Source: Ailanthus altissimus (lineage: Eukaryota; Streptophyta; Magnoliopsida; Sapindales; Simaroubaceae). From it: a DNA stretch of 64,000 nt. The stretch covers positions 6,587,001-6,651,000 of the forward strand of contig CAMPEX010000001.1 in the NCBI GenBank assembly GCA_946807835.1, given 5' to 3'. A model generated the notes under the pieces. That model was given only the letters and a program-made list of their open reading frames with translations, did not search any database and was not told where the DNA came from. The stretch's first letter is position 1, and each line of letters starts with the position of its first letter. Made by a program: the position numbers and the translations under genes. Below, one piece after another: positions 11,261 through 24,198 of the stretch.

Positions 11261-12614
11261 TTCTTTTATTTTTGTTGTTATTTTGAAATATATAAAAAAT
11301 AGGTCATTGCCATGACACCAAGATGCGGTCCATGATACCAATAAAGTAAGAACTTAATAGTTGCAGCGTTAGGAAGCCAATGCTACAACACCAAAAGCTG
11401 TAAAATGAGCCCTACTTTCTAGGTCTCAGTACTGCAACACTGAATCACACGACCTTATTTAGCTCTTCAGCCATAGCCTGCAGATGAAGATGATAATGAG
11501 GATGATGATCAGGTTGACATGGCGAATGAATGAGCCCATATCTACTGTCAAGGAAGTATGCAATTATTATTTTTCTCTTGTCATTTGGGACAATGTTAAT
11601 CTTAAATTTAGGGAGGGGAATACTTCTCGGTGTTAATTTATTGCTTTTTGTTTTATCTGTCAACTTTGCCTACTATTTTTCCTATTTTATGTTTTGTTTA
11701 ATTAATTGTTTTCTATTTTAGTTAGTTATTATTTTTGGGTTTGGTGTGATGTTTACTAGTCAATAATAAACACTTGTTTGTAATTGATATAATTGTTGGA
11801 AAATGATGGATATTTCAATTATTCTTATGTTTAACCTTTGTATTAAGTTTTTGCCTTATTTGTAATTCATTTGACATATTAAGCACATAAAATTAGGATC
11901 ACTTTGTTTATTTGCTACTCAGAGAATGTTTATGCATGACAAGGACACATAAAGCATTACACATTCTAGAACTTGTTTGACTATTACTCGAGGCAAAATC
12001 TTAAGGATTAACGAAATGATTTTAGGCAACGTTTGGATCGTTTGAGTTTTTTGAGCTCACCTTTATCTGTTTTTATCCCCAGTCACCCTCTTTGAGTCTG
12101 ATGACTATTTTTCTTTGTTAACCATAACTATACCTTGGCATAATGATCTAAAATATAAAACATAATGGTCATTTTAGATAGTTATGGGATATTTAAACTA
12201 ATAAAAATGAGTGAAATGAAGAGTGGTTATGTGTATTGAATGTTCATAAAAGGTTATAAGAACTTATGTTTGGAGGTATAGTGACTTATTGAAAAGGAAA
12301 AATAAATAAATAAAAAAAGAGTAGAAAAACATTGGATAAAGTTTACTATATTTCTAGCATAGAAAAGAAAGAAAAAATGAATGAGCAACAAAGTGAACAA
12401 AGAAAGTATGATATAAGTTTAGGGGGTCTTTAGGAAAATTGATTAAAGGTAGGGATAATCCAAGAATAAGAATTTGTGTTTATGGCGTAAATTAAGTCAA
12501 AATTTATCCATTTTATTTTACTTTCACCTAGCCATACATTACGAGCTGAATAAAGACCTATTTAATCCTTAGTTATGTGTGCATCTATGGTAGTGGAGAG
12601 TGGTATGAAAAGTA
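11261..12614 (+). other. RE1 3' non-coding region
   Basis: Follows pol and includes a purine tract (agggaggggaa, 11610-11620) preceded by 'ttgggacaatgtt', the usual post-pol purine-rich box of these elements. No extra gene is found; in particular there is no LOG-like segment as in RE2 and RE3. It stops at 12614, where L2 is inserted. The final 316 bp before the 3' LTR now lie, inverted, at 26854-27169. Confidence 0.6.
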
Positions 12615-15165
12615 TGTTAGATATCGAGTAGTGATATATGAGTGTATACGTAATTTCAAAAATTAACTATACGAAGTGGAAGCATGTTACAAATACACCC
12701 ATTTTAACACATTCAACATATATATCACATATATATGTAAGTATAACAATTATACAATTATAAACATGATGAACAATTGTATTAAAACAAATGTAAAAAT
12801 ACTTACCTAATGAAGGTAGCTTTACAAATTCTTCAAGTCCTTTAACAATCTATGTGAAGAGCTCACCTTGAAGTGTATGTTGAACAATTCTAGTCCATAA
12901 CTTTTAGTGGGATTAAGGAGCTAGAATAGTAGCTTAGTTTTAGAATTTTCAGCAACTTGTATTCAAACTCTTTGAATACATATTCTTGTTTCATAAATAT
13001 GAATATGGATTAGCCATCCATGAAAGAAGAAGAAGATGAAGTTTTCTTTTGTCCTTGTTAGTAACACTTTACTAACACAACAACCAAAATTTTTCTCTTT
13101 GTCATTGATGAATTATCTAAATGTATAAGATGAATAAAAACTCGGAAAATTTTCACCAACTAGTCTTTCAACTCTTTGAAAGGAAAAATAAGACAAAGTA
13201 ATTTCTCTCTCTCTCCCTTGTACTTGGCCGAATCCTTCATCCTCCTAGAATGAATTCCCTTCAATTATTTTGTTTCATTTTTGTTATCATAAAAACAAAA
13301 AACAATTTCTTTCAAGAAGTGCTCCACTCAACAATAATAATGAGTACCCATTATTACTATAGTGGTTGAAACACTTGATTACATTTCAAGTGCTCCACCC
13401 ATCTCTTAAAAAACAAATGGCCAGATGTCACCTTGCAAAAATGAATATGCCTTAATTTTTTGTTTCAATTCTTGTTACAATAAAATAATTAATTGCTATT
13501 ATTATTTTATTAATGCATGATACACTATAATTACAACAAGAAGTGCTCCCTCCATTAGCAAAGAATATGGCTGGCCATTATGTGAAACAAATGAATAAAA
13601 ATTCATTGAATGGCCTACAATATTACAATAATACAAAAAGGCCTCCACCATTCATAATGGCAACATATTTAATTCCTTTAAACAAATATTAATACAACTA
13701 AATTATATAATAATGTTTAGTGGATTAAATGTATATAATAATATTATAAAATAAATCAAAAACTATTTTTACATTATTTAATTAATATAATAAAATAAAT
13801 CAAAAACTATTTTTGTATTATTTCATTAATATATCATGATACAAAATAAAGGGTTTAGATCTTACCATTTGTCACCATCCAATTGGTTAACAACTTTTGT
13901 TAACTAATTAAATGATGTACTTAATAATTAAGTCTTGACAAATGCACATCCTGAGGGATCCCGAAACAATCGTTCTATTTTGTTGCAATTTATCGATTGA
14001 ATTATTCAATTCAATCTGCTACCCCAGTGTGCAACGAGTACACTTTATATTATAAGACACTCTAGGTCCACACCTGATTTATCATATGAAGCTCCTCCAT
14101 ACGTTCGTGAACGATGTCCCACACACACGTTACGGATATTACAACTCAGCGTGTTAGACCATGCAAGTTAAGGTTATTGCATATTCGTATAATCTTTCCA
14201 TCATTTATATCCTTGAAGAGCAGAGATATAGATCATCCCCGTCAAATCTCTATTTGCTCAACTATAAACTTATCTCTAGATTTACATCCCCGTCAATATC
14301 CACAAACACTTTTGTGATATTATTTATTCATTCGAAATATATTTTCTGAGGTTTATGATTGCAGCCACAAGACTTTCTGAAATACAATCTCGGAGCATCA
14401 TGATATACGACTCACTCATATGAGGTGATGGATCCCATATCTACGCACACCGAGCTCCATGAGTATCTGAACATACCTAGCGACACCTAGTGGTTAGACC
14501 ATGAAAGGTTTCTGACATATGTGAAACCAAAGCATAGTGGATCACTCACAAGCCCACCATGGCGCTCAGGTCAAAGGACCACAAATACTACTCAGCCCGG
14601 AAGACCTTCCATTGACGGCTTTATGAGATGTCTATTGGATGTCCTCGTGAGTTTGTTCAATATCCAGTCCTCACTGAATACCTGCATCTCTATACGAGCT
14701 TCTTACTAAGCTCATGGTTTGCTAAGACTAATTATCTGGACCATCCAGATATAGATATATACTAATCTATATTAATGGGTTCCACCGATTGACCCGCATC
14801 GATGAAATTAGATCAGGAACATTATGTTTGAGAACATATTTGCATAATGACATTTTCTAGCACCATCTGCAACTCATTGCAGCTATGTCATTACTAATAT
14901 ATTCTCAGGTCATTGTTCCATTTCAGACAAGGTTCTAACTCTTTAGATTTCGCTAACTATATGAACATGCTAACTCTTAGTATCACTAACTCTTAGCACT
15001 AATAACTATTAGTATTTATAACTATTAGCATTGCTAACTCTTAGTATTGATCTAAACATTTTTATACCAGATTTGAACTCTTTCAGATTATACAATGTCT
15101 GAAATGTTACAAGCATCTTACCATTTTAATAATAAATAATTTTAATGATTTTATTAGAAATAATC
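12615..15165 (-). repeat. LTR L2, most of a solo LTR split by an inversion
   Basis: Minus-strand LTR whose 3' end (plus-strand TGTTAGATATCGAG) is at 12615. It matches L3 and L4 throughout but stops at 15165 about 70 bp short of the LTR 5' end. The missing first 63 bp are at 27170-27232 in the opposite orientation. Left flank AAGTA (12610-12614) is matched by TACTT, its complement, at 27165-27169, so this was one LTR with a perfect 5-bp target duplication before the inversion. It is non-coding; the small ORFs at 14114, 14161 and 14521 are antisense shadows shared with L3 and L4. Confidence 0.85.
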
Positions 15166-15203
15166 TAGTTCGTGACATAGGAGTGTCAGTAGTAGAGGCA
15201 TGG
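15166..15203 (-). repeat. displaced 5' scrap of the LINE at 27233
   Basis: These 38 bases lie between LTR L2 and the RE2 integrase and match neither. Read on the minus strand they form an open frame that continues directly into the LINE RNase H frame at 27233, once the inversion is taken into account. A 'CTA' shared by both junctions leaves the breakpoint uncertain by about 3 bases. Confidence 0.6.
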
Positions 15204-15844
15204 CTAGTCCTATGTTGATACATAGTCAATAGCTAGATAGATGTAAAGGTAGCCAAAAGGTGAGAGAAACGGACCCATAAAATTGATACCCCAACAATCA
15301 AATATCTCAAAAACAAGAATAGGGTTAAGAGGCATCATATGTCTTCGAGATAAAGCACCTAAGTTTGACATCTTTCATAGGAACGACAAAAATTATTAGT
15401 GTCTTTGAACAAAGTGGGCCAGTAAAGTCCACACTGTAAAATTTTCACAATTGTCTTCTTCATAGAAAAATGACCACCACAAGCAACACTATGGCAAAAA
15501 TTTAAGACATTAGAAACTTCACTTTCAAGAATGCAACGTCTTATAATTTGGTCAGGATAGTATTTGAACAGATATAGATTGTTCTAATAAAAATTACGTA
15601 CCTCAACTAAAAACTTATGCTTATCTTGTGCACTCCAGTTAGATGGAAGTTCAACATAAACTAAATAATTTACGATATATGCATACCAAGGTATTTGGCT
15701 TATAGTAAAAAGATGTTCATCAGAAAAATCATCTCGAATGAGTGGAAAATCAGTGGAGTCAGTGAACTCAAGGTGGGATAGATGATCAGCAACAACATTT
15801 TCAACGTTCTTCTTATCTTTGATGATCATATCAAATTTCTGCAA
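15204..15844 (-). pseudogene. RE2 integrase, N-terminal half
   Basis: Minus strand. The first block (15844-15584) opens MQKFDMIIKDKKNVENVVAD and 'HLSHLEF', the linker between RNase H and integrase. It is followed by the HHCC zinc-binding region ('CHSVACGGHFSMKK' and 'FCRSYERCQ', about 15510-15370) and the start of the catalytic core ('FMGPF', 'AIDYVS', up to about 15204). The core's first catalytic Asp lies in the 'GINFMGPF' region, where it is replaced by Asn. The gene ends at DYVS, and the remainder, beginning at the next residues (WVEVVAY), is on the plus strand at 27739. Several stops make it non-functional. Confidence 0.85.
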
Positions 15845-15853
15845 AAGAAAAAT

Positions 15854-16185
15854 TCACCTAAATAAATGGGCTTTAGCATCCTTCTTAGAAAGAAGGTACT
15901 TAAAGGCCGCGTGGTCAGTAAAAACAACAATAGTTAAACAAATCGAATAAGAACAAAATTTGTCTAAGGCAAAAACAATAGCTAGTAGTTCTTTTTCAAT
16001 AGTAATGTAATTCATCTGAGCATCATTCAAAGTCCTACTAGCATAATAAACAACAAAGGGTTTTCCCTTCTTTCGTTGCCCAAGAACTACTCCTACAACA
16101 TAATTACTTGCATCACACATAATCTCAAATGGGAGGTTCTAATCTGGTGATTGCATGATAGGAGCGGTGGTGAGTTTGGTAATGA
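15854..16185 (-). pseudogene. RE2 RNase H domain
   Basis: Minus strand, 88-residue open block MCDASNYVVGVVLGQRK and onward. It shows the RNase H landmarks of Ty3/gypsy elements: the first Asp in CDAS, Glu in 'TIEKELLAIVFAL', and Asp in 'VFTDHAA'. It degrades the RNA strand during reverse transcription. It directly follows RT in the usual pol order. Upstream codons to 16185 are broken. Confidence 0.9.
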
Positions 16186-17012
16186 GTGTTCAGAATGCCT
16201 CATCACACTCTTGTGTCCATGTAAATTCTGCATCTTTTAGCAAAAGGTTACACAATGGTCTAGATATGGCAAAAAATTTTTGTATAAACCTCCTATAAAA
16301 GGCAGCGTGTTCAAGAAAAGATCGAACATCTTTTACCGTTTTGGGTGTAGGTAATTTAGAGATTAATTCAAATTTGGCCTTGTCAACCTCTATCCCTCTT
16401 TTAGATACAATGTACCCTAAAACCTTCCCTAAAGATACCATGAAATGACATTTCTCCCAATTTAGCACAAGTTCTTTTTCTTCACACCTACTCAAAACAG
16501 CTTTCAAGTTAAGTAGGCATAAATTAAAAGAATTACCAAAAATAGTCAAATTATCCATAAAACTTTCATGCATTTTTCAACCATATCAAAGAAAATACTC
16601 AACATACAATGCTGAAAGTAGCTAGTGCATTATATAATCCAAATGGCATTCTATGAAAAGCATAAGTACCAAAAGGGCATGTAAAAGTGGTTTTTTCTTG
16701 ATCTTCTATAGCTATCTCAATCTAGTAATATCTTCAATACCCATCAAGAAGGCAATAAAAAGGATGTCTAGCTACCGTTCTAAAATTTGGGCAATAAAAG
16801 GCAATGGAAAATAGTCTTTCCTGGTGACTATGTTTAATTTTCTATAATCAATGCACATTCGCCAACCACTTACTGCCTTAGTTGGAACATGTATCCCATT
16901 CTCATTTTTCACAACAATAACCCCAGATTTCTTAGGAACTACTTGAGCTGGACTTACCCATTGACTAAAATACAAGATATTAACTAAAGAAAATAAAGTG
17001 CAATAAATAAAT
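16186..17012 (-). pseudogene. RE2 reverse transcriptase
   Basis: Minus strand in two open blocks (17012-16772 and 16573-16190). The N-terminal fingers read 'WVSPAQVVPKKSGV' and 'GWRMCIDYRKLN', then 'FPLPFIAQ'. The active-site motif normally FMDD reads FMDN (16550-16561), so a catalytic Asp is gone. The thumb/connection carries 'KTVKDVRSFL' and 'FYRRFI'. The domain starts almost straight after an AT-rich leader, with no gag or protease, because those were deleted. Confidence 0.9.
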
Positions 17013-17426
17013 AAAATAAAATAAAAATAAAGTACAATAAATAAATGCAATAAATAAAAAAATAAACTAAAATGCAATAAACAAAATAAACTAAGTTATG
17101 CAGTCGAACCAACCATTAAAATAAAAATATAACAAATTAACTAAAGAAATAAAGTACAATAAATAAATAAAAGAAAATGAAGTGTGATAAATAAATAAAA
17201 GAAATGAACTAAGTTAGGCAGTAAAACCAGCCATTAAAATAAAATAAAATACAACAAAATAACTAAAGAAAATAAATTGATTTAGGTGGTAGAACCAATC
17301 ACGAACAATAAAATAAATTACAACAAGAGAAATAAATTTAACAACTAAAATTTTACAATGAAAAGAAAATGTACAAAGTTACCGCTTTAGTATTGATAAG
17401 CGCAACCTACTTTCGCTTAGTGTGCC
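17013..17426 (-). repeat. RE2 leader with imperfect tandem repeats, gag and protease deleted
   Basis: Between the primer-binding site and RT is about 410 bp of AT-rich sequence with three degenerate copies of a unit containing 'taaaataaa' and 'ctaagttaggcagt.(a/g)aacca.ccatta' (near 17091, 17211 and a weaker one near 17281). In an intact Athila element several kilobases of gag-pro would be here. Confidence 0.65.
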
Positions 17427-17444
17427 TCCCCGGCAACGGTGCCA
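17427..17444 (-). other. RE2 primer-binding site, tRNA-Asp type
   Basis: On the minus strand TGGCACCGTTGCCGGGGA, one mismatch from the complement of the plant tRNA-Asp 3' end. It sits six bases inside the 5' LTR end (17450), the standard position. Confidence 0.9.
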
Positions 17445-17449
17445 AAATT

Positions 17450-20414
17450 TGTTTATGCTCAAAATGTAATGCGGCTATCATAATATAGATTGAGGTGTCG
17501 ATCCCACATGGAAGCTTTTGACAAAATAGGTTGGTGAAGTAAAATATTAAAGTAGTAGCAAAAAAGAAAATTAATTAATTGGTTTAAGTGGATGAGATAG
17601 AATTGTCTATGATTAAGGAAAATTTCTTATGATAATTTAAGCAAGTCTTTGAGAATCACAATCATGCTTTATAAATCTACTCTACACTTTGATTCAATGT
17701 TTACAACTCAATTGACAGTTTTACATCTAAACAATCCATCGAAAGATATGTAAAATATATCACATTTGATAACACATGCATTTGATATGACTAAACGCTT
17801 TGACAAATATTAACACAAATCATGTTCATTTATACAAGTTATCTAAGATTGACAACATATAATTTTGACAATATTGTTGTGAAATATCAACTTAAATATC
17901 AAACATTTATTGCCTTTACATGTTATCCAAGATTGACAATATATCAATTGACAATATTGCAGTAAAAGATTAACATATAAAACAATGTAACCAATAATAA
18001 TTATAATTTAAAAAGAATCACATAAAGAAAGCATGATTGAAAATATATGAAACATGAGAATTATAACCTTTGGATTATAGAAAATAAAATAGATAAGAGT
18101 TTAAGCATAATCAAACTTACAAACATTTGTAGCTTTTGACAACGAATCAAAGCATAGAAGTAAATTTATTAAATACAAAAGTTCATCTCTTAGCCTTGCC
18201 AAGAACTCTACCCTAAATTACAATACATGTTAATGAGGAGAAAATAAGAGAGAATTATCTAATGTTGAAAACCTCCTAAGAGTGTCCTTATATAGGCAAT
18301 GAATGGAAATATTTCAAGTATGATATCAATCTTCAATAATTTAGGCTAACAACTCGTTCACCCACTTGCAGTACCTTTTTGATAATGTAAATGATCGACG
18401 TAGCTTTTTTAGCCAACATGAAAGTTGTATCATATTGTCTCTTCTTTTCATAGGCATCAGGTTCATGCATATTTGATGAGTATCCAATGAGATATGGGTA
18501 AAATTCCAAAGATACGTCAGATTTAGGCCAACAACCCATTTACCCACTTGCAAGACAACTTGGTTCATGATGACGGCTGATTTGTGATGCGATATTTCTA
18601 TATCATAAAATTAAGTGCAAGTATACACTATCGTATGCAAGTAATAAAGAGACTAAATAAGTCGGATGTCGAACCCACTGGGATAATTGTTTCTTTTCTA
18701 CCAAGTACTAAAATTTTATCTTTCTAATAATTATTCAAATAAATAAAAATCTAAGAATGAGTGTAGAAAATATAAAAATAAAAATACAATGCAACGAGAT
18801 TTAAGTGATAACAATATAGAGAAAACCTAGGATTAATACTATCCCTTAATATGCTTTCTAATGATTAATCTTCTAATATTTAACTCTCTTAGTCTTTGTT
18901 ATTGATCAAGACACTAATGTATCCACAAGCCTCTTCCAAGGTCATGCAAGTATACCTTAATTTACCAAATACCTATATTCCTATGGTACTTGTAATAAAT
19001 TAAGATTCATTAAGATTAGGTCTTATTGATCATACATGCCAATTAGGTATATTCCTATCCTAAATTGAAACTTGCATATGCAACATTGAATGTTACTCTA
19101 CAATCATGCATCAAATTACCTAGGTCTAAATATTATAATTCTCTTTCGAGTTTATCAATAATATTACCAGCTCATTCACCATATATTGGCCAGATATATT
19201 GAAGCATTAAGATCAAGTAATTTAAATATCAAAGAACTAAGTTTATTAAATATTCTAAAGATATGGCAATTAAGCACAAATATTGAGTTCAAGTATTAAC
19301 CTTAGAAAATAAAATTAGCTCATGGTTACAAGAGAATAGTAGTAAAAATAATAATAAATCATGATACAATCAATAGCAAACTGATATAGACGTCGAATTG
19401 CTTTTAATTGCGCTGCCTAAGATCTCTTGATGCCGAAGAACGCCTTGAATTTCTCTCTAAGGTTGCTTCAATTAAACTCCTATTGCTCTTCAAGACTCGT
19501 GCTCTGTATTCTTGGTGCTCTTGGGTCGTATTGGATTCATTCTTAAAGGCTAGGAACGAGTGACTTTTTATAGGGATTGATATGAGCTTGAAAATCTCAA
19601 TTCTCGTCGGACTAGGACTTACTCTACCGTTGGGGCGCTATGCAGTTGTCGCTGGGGCAACGCGTGAAAAAGGCTTCACCGCTGGAGTGGTGGGTTTATG
19701 GCGCTGGGGCGCTGTTGCATCGTTGGAGCGGTGACTGTCTGGCACTGGGGCGCCAGATGCGACTTCAACAGGTCGTATTTCTTATTTCAATCACTATTAC
19801 AGCGCTGGGGCGATGAACACATACTTTGAAAATTTTGCATTCCTTAAATTTCATTTAAGTCCCTATAAATAACAATAATGCACATAAATAGCCATTTATT
19901 CTCATAAAATAATAAAATATCAATAATAAAAACATGATAAAATATATGATAATTTTGCCCTTATCAATTTGGACTTTACCATCAACATAAGAGTTGTTGA
20001 TAATTAAGTCAGTATTTTTCACCTTTAAGAATGATACCAATTGGGTACGTATTTTGTGAGATACGGTCCAAATACTCTCACAAAATACGTAAGTTGGGTC
20101 AAGTTGAGCGGAAGTTATAGCCCGATTCTATTGTATCTCAATTTTTAGCCCATAACATGTTGGATTTGGTATTTCAACTGTTCTTCAAGTTTGTGTAAGA
20201 TTAAGTCATGTTACTCCAGGTTCAAGAATTTCTTCATTTTGATTTCTACATTGAGAGTATGTCCATTTTACCTAAACTTGTGCAAATAACATTCATTAAT
20301 CACAATTTAAAGAGAACGCTTTATTTCAAGCTAAAAGTAAAAAAAAGGATAAAATTAGTGACATTAAATGGTTACTAAATCTCTTAATAAATTTTCATTT
20401 TCATGTGTTCATTA
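17450..20414 (-). repeat. RE2 5' LTR, interrupted by solo LTR E1
   Basis: Minus strand. It starts at 20414 (T-A-ATGAACACAT where sister LTRs have TGATGAACACAT) and ends ATAAACA at 17450. Without the E1 insertion (18585-19966 plus one target copy) it is about 1.58 kb. It aligns with the RE2 3' LTR (33048-34140) and the RE3 LTRs (44498-45988, 51215-51920). A TATA box lies near 18290-18298 (minus strand CTATATAAGG). No ORF inside is credible. Confidence 0.85.
18585..19966 (-). repeat. solo LTR E1 inserted in RE2 5' LTR
   Basis: 1382 bp, ends TGATGCGATATTTC (18585) and GCCCTTATCA (19966), flanked by the perfect duplication ATTTG (18580-18584 and 19967-19971). The sister RE2 3' LTR has the empty site (one copy, 33478-33482). 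The family has two more copies, E2 and E3. Orientation is minus, from its TATA box (CTATAAAAAG, about 19564-19573) and the 'gttcgacatccgac' U5 block. Upstream of the TATA box is a GC-rich array of GCGCTGGGGCG-like units (19620-19815). It has no coding content. Confidence 0.92.
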
Positions 20415-20556
20415 AGATGTAAGACGAGCTAGGAAAACATCCTTACAGATTATAACGAACCCACTTTCTAAAGCCTTAACTCTTAGAGTGTTTGAGAAAC
20501 ACATAGATTCAATGGATATTAATACCATCATGAATGGCACTAGAGCAAGTGGAAGT
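20415..20556 (+). pseudogene. fragment of the Ulp1-type gene, upstream of LTR L3
   Basis: Short piece between RE2 and L3. Its last codons (MALEQVE from about 20531) read in frame, once L3 is set aside, into the VGMRKYLKNKEFLM block at 22940. I do not recognise the domain. Neighbouring Ulp1 sequence further along the same strand makes it likely to be part of the same gene. Confidence 0.4.
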
Positions 20557-22933
20557 TGTTGGAATTTGTGCTTATGTACCATCCCATTATGTATAAATAT
20601 ATAATGATAGTATTTATACAATTCTCATTTCTAATAAAATCATTAATATTATTTATAATTAAAATGGTAAGATGCTTGTAATGTTTTAGACATTGTATGA
20701 TCTAAAGGAGTTCAAATCTGATTTAAAGGAGTTTAGATTAGTGCTAAGAGTTAGCAGCGCTAATAGTTAGAAGTACTAAGAGTTAGTGGTGCTAAGAGTT
20801 AGTGATGCTAAGAGTTAACATATTCATATAGTTAGGGAAATCTAAGGAGTTAGAGCCTTGTCTGAAATGGGACAATGACCTGAGAATATATTAGTAATGA
20901 CATAGCTGCAAGAAGTTGCAGATGGTGCTAAAAAATGTCATTATACAAGTATGTTCTCAAACACAATGTTCATGATTTAATTTCATCGATGCAAGTCTAT
21001 CGGTGAAACCCATTAATATAGATTAGTGTATGTCTATATCTGGATGATCTAGATGGTTAGTCTTAGCAAATCATGAGCTTAGTAGGAAGCTCGTATAGAG
21101 ATGCAGGTATTTAGTAAGGACTGGATATTGAACAAACTCACGAAGACCTCCAATAGACATCTCATGAAGCCATCAATGAAGGGTCTTCTAAGTTTAATAG
21201 TATTTGTGGTTCTTTGACCTGAGAGCCACGGTGGGCTTGTGAGTGATCCACCATGCTTTGGTTCCACACATGTCAGAAACCTTTCATGGTCTGACCACTG
21301 GGTGTCGCTGGGTGTCATTGGGTATGGTCCGAGGCTCATGGAGTCTGATGTGCGTAGATATGAGATCCATCACCTCATATGAGTGGGTTGTATATCCGTA
21401 TACTCTGAGATTGTATTTCAAAAAGTCTTGTGGCCATAAGCATAAACCTCGAAAACTATATTCCGAAGGAATAAACGATATCATAAAAGTGTTTGTGGAT
21501 ATTGTTTAATGAAATATAAACCTGGAGTTAATTTCATGGTAGAGCAAATAGAGATTTGACGGTGATGATCTATATCTCTGCTCTTCCAGGATATAAATGA
21601 TGGAAGGATTATACGAATATGCAATAACCTCAACTTGCATGGTCTAGCACATTGATTTGTAATATCCGTAATGTGTGTATGGGACATCGTTCACGGACGT
21701 ATGGAGGAACTCCATATGATAAATCAGGTGGGGACCTAGAGAGTCTCACAATATGAAGAACAAAATAAAATAATAGTTTTGGGATCTCTCGGGATATGCA
21801 TTTGTCAAGACTTAATTGTAAAGTATATCGTTGAATTAATTAATAAGGGTTGTTAATTAATAGGATATTGACAAGTGGTACAATTCTATCCATGATTTAA
21901 TTTTACCTTAGTTTTACCATTTAACCTTGATAGTAAACATTAGTAAGGTAAAAAGTAAATATTCAAAATTGTTTTGAATAATTAAATTATATATTATTAA
22001 ATAATATTATAATATATATAGATCATGTCATTTTATTTTAATACAATGAGGGGCCTAGATGTTGACCATTTATTTACCCATTACAATTAAAGTAATTATA
22101 TTTGTTAGGTAAAGATTAATTCAGGTGGGCATTATTCTAGTGCTTGGTTAAATTAATCCTAAGTGGGAGACCAAAAATAAAATTAGTGGAGCACTTGTTT
22201 TTGTTTAATCAAAATGTTGAATAAACAAAATTGATTTTGGCAAACAATTGAATCATTCATTCAATTGTGAAGAAGGTATTCAGCAATGGCAAAGAAGAAT
22301 AGGTAAGTGAGAGAATTTTGAGTTTTGTTCTTTCGAGTGTTAAAAAAATAAACAAACTTCTATTCATCTCCTTCTCAAATGAATGGGTAAAATGAACAAA
22401 ATGAAAATGGAGAAAAAGATAATTATTTTAGAAAAGAATTGTTCAAAATAATTATCATGTGGAAATTATTTCTAAGAATTATAAAAGAGTTGTATGTTAA
22501 ATATTTCTAATTAATACAAGAGTTGTATGTAAAATATTTGTCATCTCCATTTAAGAAACAAAATTGTATTCAAAAGAGTTTGAATACATGTTGCTGGAAA
22601 TTATAAAACTAAGCTACTATTCTAGCTCTTTAATCCCAACAAACCGTCATGGACTAGAATTGTTCAAGATACACTTCAAGGTGAGCTCTTCACATAGATT
22701 GTCGAAGGACTTAAAGAATTTTTAAAGCTGCCTTCACTAGGTAAGTGTTTTTATATAATGTTTTTAATACAATTATTCATCGTGTGTATTTTGTATAATA
22801 GTTATGCTTGACCATATATGTGATATGTGTAATTAATTGTTAAATTGGGTGTATTTATTAACATGCTTCTGCTGTATATAATAATTTTGAAATTATGTAT
22901 ACACTCGTATGTCACACACTCGATATCTAACAT
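20557..22933 (+). repeat. solo LTR L3
   Basis: 2.38-kb plus-strand LTR beginning TGTTGGAATTTGTGC and ending ATATCTAACA. GAAGT lies on both sides (20552-20556 and 22934-22938, allowing one extra T at the right edge), a 5-bp target duplication, and the open frame of the host gene continues across it. It is the best-preserved member of family L and shows both ends. The conserved 68-residue antisense ORF (21481-21687 minus) also occurs in L2 and L4 but only because the LTR is conserved. Confidence 0.88.
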
Positions 22934-24198
22934 GAAGTTGGTATGAGAAAATATTTAAAGAATAAGGAGTTTCTTATGACAATGAAATTTTGCATCCAAT
23001 CAGAAATCTTTGTAAAGTCGAATGTCCACACGGATCTTAAGAATGATATGGATGTTCAATATAGCTACCCCTTCAAAGCCCCACCAATATCTAGAGCAAC
23101 AGTATAATAATTTAATGCTTGTATATTTATTGACTATTTGATCTTGATGAGTCTTATGTTATAAAGTTTAATTATAATTACTTATGTATAGTTTAAGTTT
23201 AGCGTGTCATCCTACTATTACATTATTGAGAAGAAGATTGATGATCTATGATAATAGATGATAGTTATAAAAATAGAGTTAATGAGAGGATGGGCAAAAA
23301 CAAAATATATCTCTTGTATCAGATAAAACTCATGATGTAGTTTTTTAGTCACTACCATATTTGTGGACGCAAACCAAACAATAGTAAGTTTTATATCTAA
23401 AGTTTATTTTATACATTTTCTATAACTAAGTATATTCATTGGTGTTGTTTTATTTTAATTTAGAGAAGGCTTGACCGATAACATTCAAACTTAGACTCTA
23501 ATGGCTTGGTATTAGTATCGCCAATATCGGAACATGCAGTATAATCCTAAGAGCCCCACAAGTGTGCAAATTATACTTGATGCTGCTGCATAATTGATGA
23601 TCGTAATTGGGCACCAACACAAGAATTTTTGGGTTAAAGACACCCTTTATACCAATCCCATTTGAAAGAAGATAAGAAAAGAAAGATAAAATTACAAGTG
23701 CAAGCTTCGTAAGATGATTCTTATATTGATATGGATCCATAACGGCCAATAGACTTAGTCATGCATACAGAGTTTTAGGCTTTGGTTTGGGATGCTCAAG
23801 TTGTGTTAGCTTACTTGGGATCGATGTTGATTGAAAATGGTTTAATATGTGTCAAAATGACTAGCTTGATGATTTTGTAAAGACATTCTTGCATTTAAAA
23901 AAAAATGAATTAGTGATATCAATACTATACACATATGTGAGGCTTTGTAGTATATTAATTAGTACCTAAATTTAATCCCTTAGTGCCAGTGCAAGTATCT
24001 GTAAGTATACACACTAGAGGATAGGTTTGTAGATATATATTTTCTTGTAAGTTTATTTTTCCCAATTGTTGTTTTCAAATTATGTTATAAATTTGTTGGT
24101 ACAATTTCAATAATTTAATGTCATATATTTAATATTAGGAGTCCGTTTAACTTATTTACAAAGAGAATGCCCATACTCTAGCTAGTGTTACATAGGAC
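22934..24198 (+). pseudogene. middle part of the Ulp1-type transposon gene (unrecognised domains)
   Basis: Begins with an open block of some 57 codons (VGMRKYLKNKEFLMTMKF and onward, to about 23107) that continues from 20531. The rest to 24198 is broken and I recognise no domain. It precedes the Ulp1 catalytic domain on the same strand. The short minus-strand ORF 23498-23749 looks like a shadow. Confidence 0.35.

Noticed and set aside
14114..14317. Conserved ORF of about 68 residues (MSHTHVTDITT...), also at 21481-21687 minus and 37145-37354
   Set aside because: It lies antisense within LTRs L2, L3 and L4 and is conserved only because the LTR is. No domain, no start context, no independent constraint seen.
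16772..17077. Hydrophobic N-terminus (FYLLHLFIVLYFYFILF) on the RE2 RT, looking like a membrane anchor
   Set aside because: It is translated AT-rich leader repeat joined to RT by the gag-protease deletion, not a designed signal sequence.
22920..22950. TGGTATGAGA after L3, resembling the tRNA-iMet primer-binding site of copia elements
   Set aside because: The GAAGT duplication shows that this is target sequence outside the LTR, and the host open frame runs through it.
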